Shown piece after piece: positions 47,376 through 55,953 of a stretch of DNA of 64,000 bases; within the stretch, counting starts at the first letter, position 1; each line of letters opens with the position of its first letter. The notes under the pieces were generated by a model, which had not been told where the DNA came from, did no database searches, and saw only the letters and a program-made list of their open reading frames with translations. Origin of the DNA: Perlucidibaca aquatica (GTDB lineage Bacteria; Pseudomonadota; Gammaproteobacteria; Pseudomonadales; Moraxellaceae); assembly GCF_001676655.1 (NCBI RefSeq), contig NZ_LZDB01000002.1, forward strand, positions 1,426,001 through 1,490,000, written 5' to 3'. Position numbers and translations under genes: made by a program.

Positions 47376-50300
47376 TTACTGAAACTGCGATAACCAACTC
47401 AGGGCGCCACTACGGCGCCCTGTTGTCATGGGCTCTTGCCGCGCCGCAGGAGACGATGGAAGTGGTGGTGGCGTCATGGGCACAACAATCGCGACCAGTG
47501 GCACTCGAATGATATTGGCGTAGGCATCACCCACATTACGCGGCTGCGTTGTGGGCACCATGAACTGCCATTGCTCACCATCGACCTCTGTGGAAGTCAG
47601 CGGCAAGAATGCATTGTCACTGTCATGGGTTGCAAAGTAGTGAATGCCGTTTGCGCCATAAACCCCCTGCTGCTCCTCACAATCCACTTTCTTATTGCCG
47701 TTCCCGCCTCGCTCGATCGCATCGTTTAGCGCATAAGCGGCCAGAACCCGAGCATCGGCACTGGACTCACCCGGCCATGGCCGCTTAACGGGGTCATCCC
47801 CTGTGCCATCATCCAAGCAGGCATCATCACGGTAGTAGGGCACGACCAAGGGGTTAGCCAAAGACGTAGCTCCCTTCAAGGCAAAGGTATACACCAGAGA
47901 GCCACTATTGCCTTTACCGGAAATTTGCTCCCAATTATTGAAGGCCAAGGGCAAATTAAAGGTCGGATCAGCCGCATCCAGGAACAACGGGCAGCGACCT
48001 TTTGCATCCGGAGGGCGTGGGCCATCGGAGGTCATGCACTGACCTGCCACCGGCGTAACCGAATCGATTTGACCAAGGTCATCGTTGATACCATCCACCG
48101 GGACCCCTTGCGGGCGCAGGGCAGTAAAGTAACGACCGGGCTCGACACCATTGGCTCGCTCAGTGGCCGTGGGCAACATGGTATTTCGGTTGTAGTCCCA
48201 GCTGGTGTAGAGGCCATCGGGCGGAATGGGATGCACACGAATTCGGTAGCGATACGACACGGCATCGCGATAGAACGTTTCCGTTTTCGTGACGTTCGTG
48301 CCCGAGTCCGCGCCCCACACTTCTCGCATGCAGCGCACCGGTCCGCAACGCTCGCCCAATAAGGTCGAGTTTGCTTCCCAATTGACTTGCTCATCCTCAA
48401 AGCCCACCAAGGAGATGGTGGAGTCTGGGGATTGCTGGAAGGCGCGGCCTTTCCAACGATCAATTAGATCGGGACGGGTGTCTTTCAGGGTGGCCCAATC
48501 CGGTTTAGCAATGCCGGGAGCCTTGATACGAATATCGCGCACCATCCAACGACCCGTGGCTTCCCAGCGGTAGGTATCCGTTTCAACCACCAGGCCATCA
48601 CGCGGGAAGCGATCGGTAGAGGCGACCGGCGTTCGGCCGTCACGACAGACCGAGCCTTTGCGGTTGGGACCGTAGTTGGTATTACTCGAACCGAGAATTT
48701 CTGGGTCCTCGGGCGTGTAGAAGCTACGATCAATCCATTGATCGGCATTGGCACTGCGTAAATAACGCACATAGGTAGACTTGCTTTTAAAGCTCGAGCC
48801 ACCCGCCTGCCTCACCACATAGACCACTCGCTCAGCCTGAGGGTCCGCCACATCTTGCAAGCGCACCATCTGTACCTGAGTCGCCTTGCTGGGTGACTCA
48901 CCGATAGGGGCCATCGTGCCCGCATCACTGGCCATAAAGACGACTTCATCATCGTCATCTAAGGCGGCAATCGGGTCTTTCTTTCCGGCGGGATACGCTG
49001 CCTTACAGGGGTTATTCGGCGCATTTTCCGCGGCCCAATTTTCGCTATCCCAAGCATAGGTCAGCTCGGGGTCTGTGCCCGAATAAACCGAAAACGACGA
49101 GCCGGCGTTCGCTAAAAAGAAGGGGAACTTTTCATCGACTTGCACCGGAATTTCTTCAAATGCACTTCCTGTCCATTTGTAGGCCGCGACTTCGTCTACG
49201 GGCGTACCCAGTGGCAAGGCCTGACCTGCCGCCGGGTATAGCATCATGCCGTTATGGGCATCGCGTACTTCGCCGATTTTCAGGGGATCTCGAATCGCAT
49301 TCAGGGCCGCTAACGACTCGGTCTCGCCCGACTGCCCGGTAATGTTTGCGCCCGAAGGGAAGGGGTAGCCCTGCCCCTGTGCCGCTGGAGATGACCATCC
49401 CGGCAACTGCGCGCCGGTCAGTACCACCGCTTCCACGGAGCGTGCAGGCTTGATGGCGGCCACAGCCGACACCGGATCATCTTGCAAGCCCAGGAAGCGG
49501 CCTATGCCATCAAGCAAACGCTCGAACATGCCCTGCGGGTCCGGTGCCGCCGATGCGGCACCGGCGATGGCCGATGCGGGGCCATCATCACCACTGAAGG
49601 CATCTGCTAATGAACCGCCAAACTCGGTGAAGGCAAACTGACCTGCATCCATAGCCCCGGCAAAATCGCCGTTGACCAGAGCCGCAATGACCGTATTCAA
49701 GTTGGCTCCGAACTCCGCCACAGCGCCAATGATGCCGCTTCCGTAACCGGCTTCTGCAACCTCGTTGCTTGGTGGGGTATTGGACGGCGGCAAGGGCGCC
49801 GCATCACCGGTAAACGACACGCCGGCACCATCCATCTGTGGACAGGCTTGCGGTGTGGCCAACAGGTCCGTATAGACTAAGCGGCCGTCAGTTCGTAAGA
49901 ATCTGGCCTTTTGACAGCGGCCAATAATGGTATTGCGAGGGTACTCATGTGGATCAAAATCATCGGCATTGGGTGGCCTATTGTCTTCTGGTGGAATCGC
50001 CGTTTTACCTTCGTCATAGATGATGATTCCGGAACCGGCAATGCGCTGACGGTCGGCATAGCCGGCTTCATCGAATAACGCCAAACCGGCCAATGGGCTG
50101 GCATCGGGGTAACGCAGCGTCAGGACATCTGCACGACTTGCAAAGCAGTGTTTTACATCACCGGAACACTGGTTGGGTCGTTTAAAGAAGACATCCGCGC
50201 CCTCTACACCCATGGTGCGCGCCATGACTTCGGCACTTATCATGGTGACCTGATGATCTGCAAAACCCGGTGTTAGCAAAATTTTCTTTGCTGGCAATGG

Positions 50301-53300
50301 CTTACCATCCAAACCGGGCAAGCTGTGATTAGGCGTACCAAGCACATGGCTACGGCCAGCAACCGTTATGGTCCTGCCCACACCATCCCCCAGATTCTGG
50401 GCGTAGCCGTTGTTTTCAGAGCGATCCCATAGCATCTGAATCAAACTCAGCCCTAATTGCTGATCGATGGGGTTTTGATAGGCCGCATACATGAGTCGGG
50501 CATAACCATCAAAGTCCACACTGCGTTGCAACAGGGTGCTGTAGTTCATACCGGGCACGCCCAATACGCCGCGATGGATGTCTGGCGACACGGCAACGAC
50601 CACGCCACCGTCAATGCCACCCTGACTATTACCGTCGTAGAAGACTTCACGGTTATCAATCAGCGGACGGCCATCGGCACTGCGGAACGCGGGGTCAGCG
50701 ATAAAGCCATCCTGCGCTTTCAGCAAACGCCCCATCACCACAAAGTTCAAGATGCCCTGCTGAACGCGGTCCGACAGGGTTGGAAAGCCTGACAAATCGA
50801 GCAAGAGTGTGGCGGCATTGGCCACATCAGCAACGCCGGACATACCGACCCAATCCGTGGCACAGAAGGTGTAGTTATGCTCGCCACCAAAGCGACGTAA
50901 CTGACCCTGACCGATCTCGCCGCGACTCCCGAATAAGCCATGCCCATAGAGCGAGACACGCGAGGGCTTAACGACCATTTGAGTGTCGCTGCCACTGCTT
51001 CGGCTGCCCGAGAATGCTGCGCGAGGAATATGGCAGGTGAATGGCACGCTGACGGTCGGCTGTGCGGGGAAGGGCTTGGGCGTCTCATAGACACCGGGGT
51101 TGGGTGTGCCAAACCAGAATTTGCCGCCCACCTGTCTGTCCACATCACCTTGACCGGTATTGCTCACGGGACGATCAATAAAATTCGTGACCGTCATCGT
51201 GCCGTTAATCACACGGGCGATGCAGTTTTCGGTGGCGCCGCCATCACGACAGTCACCGGCACTGGCCACATAGGGCTGATCTACCACGGAGGTGATGGTG
51301 AAGTCTGGCGTACCCGCCGCCAGCGCTTGGTCACGCATAGCCACTAACCGGCCCGTCAAGCTGCGCTCACTCGCCACGGTAAAGTCCCAGGCACTGTAGA
51401 GCGACTTAGGATCAATGCCGGCCTTGTTTTTCAGGGTCAGCATAATGTCGTCCAGTGCGGCACAACGCTGCGCTACCGCCGGCAATTGCCTCAGCGGGCT
51501 ATCGGCTTGATCACGACATAAGTTGAAGCCGGGTGTGGAGGCAATGAGCTTGCCGTCACTATCACGCAACTTACGCAGCGCCACGATATAGCGGTGACCA
51601 TTTTCAAAGTTGATGCCCGGACGAATGATGAGCAACGGCCCGGGGTCGCTGGTGGGGTCATTACCATCCCGCGCATCGTTAATGGGCTTGGTGGCGCCAT
51701 TGCAGCCTGAACGGAAAGTCTGCACGGCATTGGTAATGTCATCTTGCCCACCCAAGTCCGCCAAAGTTTGAAGCGGCGCGGGAATATCACAGGACGTGTA
51801 GCCGGTAATATTGGCATCCAACTCCGCCCAAACTAGGTGCGGCTTATTGTCGGTCACGTCATAAACCACAATGGCCGAATCAGGATGCAAGCTATTTTCC
51901 ATGCGCTGATCAAAGCCGGGCTTACCGATTCGAGGCACTGGTACGCCGACAGCCGCCGTTTTGTCTAAGCTCAGGCCGGGCACGCGAATGAGCAGTGTTT
52001 GGCCTGGCGAAAAACCATCGGCACGATTTTGATCGGCAGGATCAATCGGTTTTCCCGCCACATTGCGTGGCATGGCCAGCGGGTTAAAGTTCACTCGCAG
52101 GCCCGTTTCAGTTTCTCCCGCTTGGGTGAAATGATTGTTCGGGAATGGCAGCAAGCAATTGGCTGGATCAATAAAATCACAGCCCCGCGCCGATGCGTCC
52201 AACACATCGGTCAGCAACGTTAGATCGTTCGCACTGGCACCGCTGGGCGCTGGAGTTCCACCGCCACCGCCACCACCCGGAGCATCTGGAAGCTCAGGAA
52301 GCCCTGGAATACTACCGCTACCTTCGGCGAGTGCATCAAACACCGCGCAGGCAGGCTCAAGTGGCCCAGCGACGGTGTGGCAGCCCTCTGCCAAGAAATT
52401 AATCCCGTCTTTGAAGCCGCCCAACAATCCTTCGGGAAGGCCGAGCAGCTGCATGAGTCGATCCTGACCCACGCCGACAATACAACTACCAAAGTCCATC
52501 GCGATTTGGCAGTCGGTAATGGCGGGCGGCAACAAGGAAGGGTTCGGTGGCTCTACACCAAATAAGGGGGCATAGGCCTGAGCCCGCAATAACGGCGCGG
52601 TTAATGGGCCAAGCGATACGAACTCTTCATAGGCCGTGCCGGGCACTAGCAGCCCTGTTCCGCCCGAAGGGTCTACGTAGCTAAACTCTTCTTCCGGAAT
52701 AATGTAGCCAAAGCTGTTATGCGTCAGCCCGAGTAATAGCGTGTGGCGCTCAGGCTTGGCCTGCGTTAGCGGCGAGTCATTGGCCAATCGACGAATCATC
52801 TGGCCATAGGTGTTCGTGGCCTCGCCCGGAATAGTGACAATTTCCAAACGATTTTTTGCAGCACTGGTGGCATCGTCCGTACCCAAACTAATACGACTGA
52901 CGAGTGTTCTGGCCACCGGAGCCGGCTGCGGCAACTGATTCTGCACCGCCTCAAACTGGGCCACCGCGTCTGCTGGCAACTGGTCAAAGCCGGGAATATC
53001 GTCCTTGGGGACTTGGCTAAACTGGTAGTAGCCGTTGAACTGACTCATCAGCCCCAGCGCCACAAACAGGGGGTTGGAAACGGGAAGCACCGCTTCTTTG
53101 TGGGCGACCGTCATGACGGGATCAATCGCGACCGAGTTACTGGCTAGATAACTAAAGGCTTTGGCTGCTAAGGCCTTGCCGCGCGACTTAACGCGGGCAT
53201 ACTCCGTGCTGCCTTCAGTGGGTCCGCCAGGGGATGCATCAGCAATCGGGCCGTTAAAATACAGGCCAGTCGATTCAAAACGCTCCTCCAACGCTTCGGT

Positions 53301-55802
53301 GACGCCGATGGGGTAGTCCGGATGAGGGACTCGCACCACCGTATTATCAGGCAACTTGTAATCGTCATTGCCGATGGATGTTGGGTGAGCCGCATACTGC
53401 ATCAGGCTGCCCACTAACTGCTCACTCTCGCTGTCCGTGTCATCAGCCTTTGCCATCAGCAGGGTAACGGCGGGATCGGCTTGATGCTGTGCTTCATCAC
53501 GATATTTCGGACGGCGATAGTTATTGAATTCGTCTGCATCACCACGTGCCATGCTCAGGCGAGCCGGGCGACTTCTGTTGATGGCCAAGGTAGTGGCTCG
53601 TTCTACGCCTCCGACTAAGGCTTGTTGTCGCCAGCTCTCAGGCACCCCACCCCACAGACCTTGCAAGTCAGCGCCCGCGTGCGAGTGAGTTTGTCCAAAG
53701 AGGACATTGCGCGTAGGAATACAGAGGTTCATTTCGCAGCTAGCGCGATTCACCGCAGCCTTAACGGCATCTTGAATTAAGTTACCGGCACCAATGGCAT
53801 CGAGGGTGACGAAGGCGATGCGCTCCGATGTTTTCGGATCCAACAAGACCATGACACGGACATTGATGTCATCCACGCAGGTCGCCGGATTGCGATTCGT
53901 CGCGCTAATTTCCGGACTGAAACACCGCGCTCCCGCAGGCGGATTGGATACGGGCAGCGGTGGCTCACCGGCACGAACTTCCGGCAGTGGGCCATAGCCC
54001 GGCAGCAGCTTAAAGGGCCCAAAGCCGTAACCGCCTAAGTGGAAGAACTGCAGACGCGTGCCACCCGCGTAAGACTCCACTTCACCTGCAATCTGCGAAT
54101 TCGTGGGTGTTGCAACGGCTTTCGCGCTGCCGACTTGGAATAGCTTTAATGCTTCATCATTTTTCAGCTGAACCGTTGCGGACTTCTCCGCTTGGCCTAC
54201 TAAGTTAGCCACAACCGCAAAGGACTCATCGCGCTCTTCAAATAGATCACCCTTAATCGTGATCGGTAATAGCACAGAGGTCGCACCCTTAGGCACCATC
54301 ACAACAGCATGCGTGATCGACTCAAAGTCGGCACGCTCACCCTGACTCCGCGCACTGCCAGGTGCAGTGCGATAGTGCAGTTCCAGCACACGATCCGCCG
54401 CCTCAGACAACGTCGCTTCTACATTCGCGACACTGCTGCCATTTCCCTCGGCAATCGACAGGTTTTTCAACGACAAGGTTGGCAGGGTTTCAACACGGTC
54501 ATCGTCTTGAATGGTGATGGTAGCCGGCGAGCCATTCACCTGAACGCCCGCATCGACAGCCGTTACCGCCAGGCTGAAGCTTTCGTCGGTCTCAACCAGA
54601 GTGTCTTGAACTACGGTGATCGGAATTTGGAAACTCGTGACCTGAGCCGGAATGGTCAGCAGCGACTCGGTACGCACAAAATCTTCGCCTGCTTTTGCGG
54701 TGCCGTTTGTTGCCATCACGCGAATACTTAATGCTCGGTCTAGCTGCCCCTGACGCAGTAGCGTCACGAACGTGTCACCCGCACTTTCGGGCAATGTCGC
54801 GGGCGCCAGCGTGAGTACCACGGGGGCACCCACGGTATCGTCATCTAAGATGTCGATGTTAATCACCGTCGATGGCAAGGTGGCATTGCTGGGTGAGCTC
54901 AGCAAAACCGTGAAACGTTCATTGGCTTCGGCTGCGCTGTCGCCACGAACGGTGACAGGAATACGCTGCGTGACATTTCCAATCGGGAAAGTGACCGTGC
55001 CACTGGTCGCCACATAATCGCTGCCCGCACTGGCGGTGCCGGCGACCGTTTCAAAATTGACCGTGACGATTTTGTCGCTGGCTGCTGAGAGCTTTAGCTC
55101 CACCAGCACCTCATGATCTGACGACCCTTCCAGCACCGATAGAGTCGACAATGTAGGGGAAATTACCACCGGATCTGTCGCACATAGGCCATCGGGATCT
55201 TGGTTGTTTTGAATATCCTGCTCGCTACACGCCAAATGCTTTCCAGCCACTTCAGCCGTGACCAAGCTGCGGTTTTTCGACTGCAGGTAACCCATGAGTT
55301 TAGGGTTTTCAGCCGCCAGATTTTCTGGCGCCACATTGAGCTTCACTTCAGTAATTTGCTCGCCGGCGGGCAACTTACTCAAGTCCTCCTGCGCGGCACG
55401 CAAATCAATCCCATTGGCGGTGTTTTTATCGGCATCCAGCGTTTGGAGAATGCGTGCGAGGTTAAGCACGCGACGATCATCGAGCGCAGCGCCGGGAAAA
55501 ATATCCCGGGGCGTCATGATGGCCTTAGCCAAAATCGGGCCATCACCTAAAGGCAAGTTGGGCATTAAGGAAAAGCGCGCCTGACTACCTGGGCGGTAAA
55601 GGAAGCGGCCCGCACTATCGGTTTGACCCGATGCAGACTCTGTTTGATAGAACAAACCTTGCACGGGGCTATCAATAAATCGCCCGGTCTGATTTCGGTC
55701 TTGGGTAGTGACTTCACTGCAACCCATTATGGCGAGCGATAGCGATGCTACCGTGGCAAATGCTGAAAAAGGCGTGCGTGCAAGACGAGTAATGGCAAGC
55801 AT
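47376..55802 (-). CDS. Giant multidomain lipoprotein: Calx-beta x3, ceramidase-like, alpha/beta hydrolase
   Basis: About 2808 residues from the ATG at 55802 (a GTG 12 bp upstream is the only nearby alternative). A lipoprotein signal ends SLAIMGC, with lipid Cys 28 followed by Ser, favouring the outer membrane. Next come an N-terminal domain (about 40-180), three Calx-beta repeats (about 216-323, 328-434, 442-550) with DDD calcium-type ends, and a neutral-ceramidase-like module (about 565-1090) with THSHAGAD (His706, His708), YAAHPTS (His806) and IPGEATNTYG (Glu994). A Gly-rich linker (about 1175-1190) leads to an alpha/beta-hydrolase module (about 1195-2000) with GNSQGG (Ser1726) and GFADHQ (Asp1849/His1850). 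The last ~800 residues are unassigned. Probably a surface lipid- or ester-hydrolysing enzyme; substrate unknown. Confidence 0.82.
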   Translation of the reverse strand: MLAITRLARTPFSAFATVASLSLAIMGCSEVTTQDRNQTGRFIDSPVQGLFYQTESASGQTDSAGRFLYRPGSQARFSLMPNLPLGDGPILAKAIMTPRDIFPGAALDDRRVLNLARILQTLDADKNTANGIDLRAAQEDLSKLPAGEQITEVKLNVAPENLAAENPKLMGYLQSKNRSLVTAEVAGKHLACSEQDIQNNQDPDGLCATDPVVISPTLSTLSVLEGSSDHEVLVELKLSAASDKIVTVNFETVAGTASAGSDYVATSGTVTFPIGNVTQRIPVTVRGDSAAEANERFTVLLSSPSNATLPSTVINIDILDDDTVGAPVVLTLAPATLPESAGDTFVTLLRQGQLDRALSIRVMATNGTAKAGEDFVRTESLLTIPAQVTSFQIPITVVQDTLVETDESFSLAVTAVDAGVQVNGSPATITIQDDDRVETLPTLSLKNLSIAEGNGSSVANVEATLSEAADRVLELHYRTAPGSARSQGERADFESITHAVVMVPKGATSVLLPITIKGDLFEERDESFAVVANLVGQAEKSATVQLKNDEALKLFQVGSAKAVATPTNSQIAGEVESYAGGTRLQFFHLGGYGFGPFKLLPGYGPLPEVRAGEPPLPVSNPPAGARCFSPEISATNRNPATCVDDINVRVMVLLDPKTSERIAFVTLDAIGAGNLIQDAVKAAVNRASCEMNLCIPTRNVLFGQTHSHAGADLQGLWGGVPESWRQQALVGGVERATTLAINRSRPARLSMARGDADEFNNYRRPKYRDEAQHQADPAVTLLMAKADDTDSESEQLVGSLMQYAAHPTSIGNDDYKLPDNTVVRVPHPDYPIGVTEALEERFESTGLYFNGPIADASPGGPTEGSTEYARVKSRGKALAAKAFSYLASNSVAIDPVMTVAHKEAVLPVSNPLFVALGLMSQFNGYYQFSQVPKDDIPGFDQLPADAVAQFEAVQNQLPQPAPVARTLVSRISLGTDDATSAAKNRLEIVTIPGEATNTYGQMIRRLANDSPLTQAKPERHTLLLGLTHNSFGYIIPEEEFSYVDPSGGTGLLVPGTAYEEFVSLGPLTAPLLRAQAYAPLFGVEPPNPSLLPPAITDCQIAMDFGSCIVGVGQDRLMQLLGLPEGLLGGFKDGINFLAEGCHTVAGPLEPACAVFDALAEGSGSIPGLPELPDAPGGGGGGGTPAPSGASANDLTLLTDVLDASARGCDFIDPANCLLPFPNNHFTQAGETETGLRVNFNPLAMPRNVAGKPIDPADQNRADGFSPGQTLLIRVPGLSLDKTAAVGVPVPRIGKPGFDQRMENSLHPDSAIVVYDVTDNKPHLVWAELDANITGYTSCDIPAPLQTLADLGGQDDITNAVQTFRSGCNGATKPINDARDGNDPTSDPGPLLIIRPGINFENGHRYIVALRKLRDSDGKLIASTPGFNLCRDQADSPLRQLPAVAQRCAALDDIMLTLKNKAGIDPKSLYSAWDFTVASERSLTGRLVAMRDQALAAGTPDFTITSVVDQPYVASAGDCRDGGATENCIARVINGTMTVTNFIDRPVSNTGQGDVDRQVGGKFWFGTPNPGVYETPKPFPAQPTVSVPFTCHIPRAAFSGSRSSGSDTQMVVKPSRVSLYGHGLFGSRGEIGQGQLRRFGGEHNYTFCATDWVGMSGVADVANAATLLLDLSGFPTLSDRVQQGILNFVVMGRLLKAQDGFIADPAFRSADGRPLIDNREVFYDGNSQGGIDGGVVVAVSPDIHRGVLGVPGMNYSTLLQRSVDFDGYARLMYAAYQNPIDQQLGLSLIQMLWDRSENNGYAQNLGDGVGRTITVAGRSHVLGTPNHSLPGLDGKPLPAKKILLTPGFADHQVTMISAEVMARTMGVEGADVFFKRPNQCSGDVKHCFASRADVLTLRYPDASPLAGLALFDEAGYADRQRIAGSGIIIYDEGKTAIPPEDNRPPNADDFDPHEYPRNTIIGRCQKARFLRTDGRLVYTDLLATPQACPQMDGAGVSFTGDAAPLPPSNTPPSNEVAEAGYGSGIIGAVAEFGANLNTVIAALVNGDFAGAMDAGQFAFTEFGGSLADAFSGDDGPASAIAGAASAAPDPQGMFERLLDGIGRFLGLQDDPVSAVAAIKPARSVEAVVLTGAQLPGWSSPAAQGQGYPFPSGANITGQSGETESLAALNAIRDPLKIGEVRDAHNGMMLYPAAGQALPLGTPVDEVAAYKWTGSAFEEIPVQVDEKFPFFLANAGSSFSVYSGTDPELTYAWDSENWAAENAPNNPCKAAYPAGKKDPIAALDDDDEVVFMASDAGTMAPIGESPSKATQVQMVRLQDVADPQAERVVYVVRQAGGSSFKSKSTYVRYLRSANADQWIDRSFYTPEDPEILGSSNTNYGPNRKGSVCRDGRTPVASTDRFPRDGLVVETDTYRWEATGRWMVRDIRIKAPGIAKPDWATLKDTRPDLIDRWKGRAFQQSPDSTISLVGFEDEQVNWEANSTLLGERCGPVRCMREVWGADSGTNVTKTETFYRDAVSYRYRIRVHPIPPDGLYTSWDYNRNTMLPTATERANGVEPGRYFTALRPQGVPVDGINDDLGQIDSVTPVAGQCMTSDGPRPPDAKGRCPLFLDAADPTFNLPLAFNNWEQISGKGNSGSLVYTFALKGATSLANPLVVPYYRDDACLDDGTGDDPVKRPWPGESSADARVLAAYALNDAIERGGNGNKKVDCEEQQGVYGANGIHYFATHDSDNAFLPLTSTEVDGEQWQFMVPTTQPRNVGDAYANIIRVPLVAIVVPMTPPPLPSSPAARQEPMTTGRRSGALSWLSQFQ

Positions 55803-55833
55803 AGGTCGATCCACTTATTATTTTTATTGTTAC

Positions 55834-55869
55834 TTTGTGTAATTTTTTGATTATGAATCGTTACACCAA
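55834..55869 (-). promoter_or_regulatory. Dyad in the AT-rich leader of the giant lipoprotein gene
   Basis: On the plus strand TTTGTGTAA (55834-55842) and TTACACCAAA (55861-55870) form an inverted repeat with core GTGTAA/TTACAC, around a smaller dyad GATT-ATG-AATC (55849-55859). The centre is about 50 bp upstream of the gene start. TTACACAAA on the coding strand also occurs upstream of the DUF1302 gene. An operator or promoter element is possible; no regulator is recognised. Confidence 0.35.
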
Positions 55870-55903
55870 ACCCCCTTCAAGGCAAGGTTTCATTAGGCCC
55901 GGT

Positions 55904-55929
55904 AACAAAAAACCCGCCGTAGCGGGTTT
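55904..55929 (-). terminator. Terminator after the first acyl-CoA dehydrogenase gene
   Basis: On the minus strand AAACCCGC-TACG-GCGGGTTT is followed by a run of T's, 25 bp after the stop at 55954. It separates the acyl-CoA dehydrogenase transcript from the giant lipoprotein gene, which therefore likely has its own promoter. Confidence 0.9.
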
Positions 55930-55953
55930 CCTGTTTCAGCAGGGATGAAGGGC

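Noticed and set aside
52220-52492. A Gly-rich linker that could mark the join of two mis-assembled genes in the giant frame
   Set aside because: The frame and codon style continue unchanged through the linker, and no stop, start or ribosome site pair is seen at the join; only read mapping could settle it fully.
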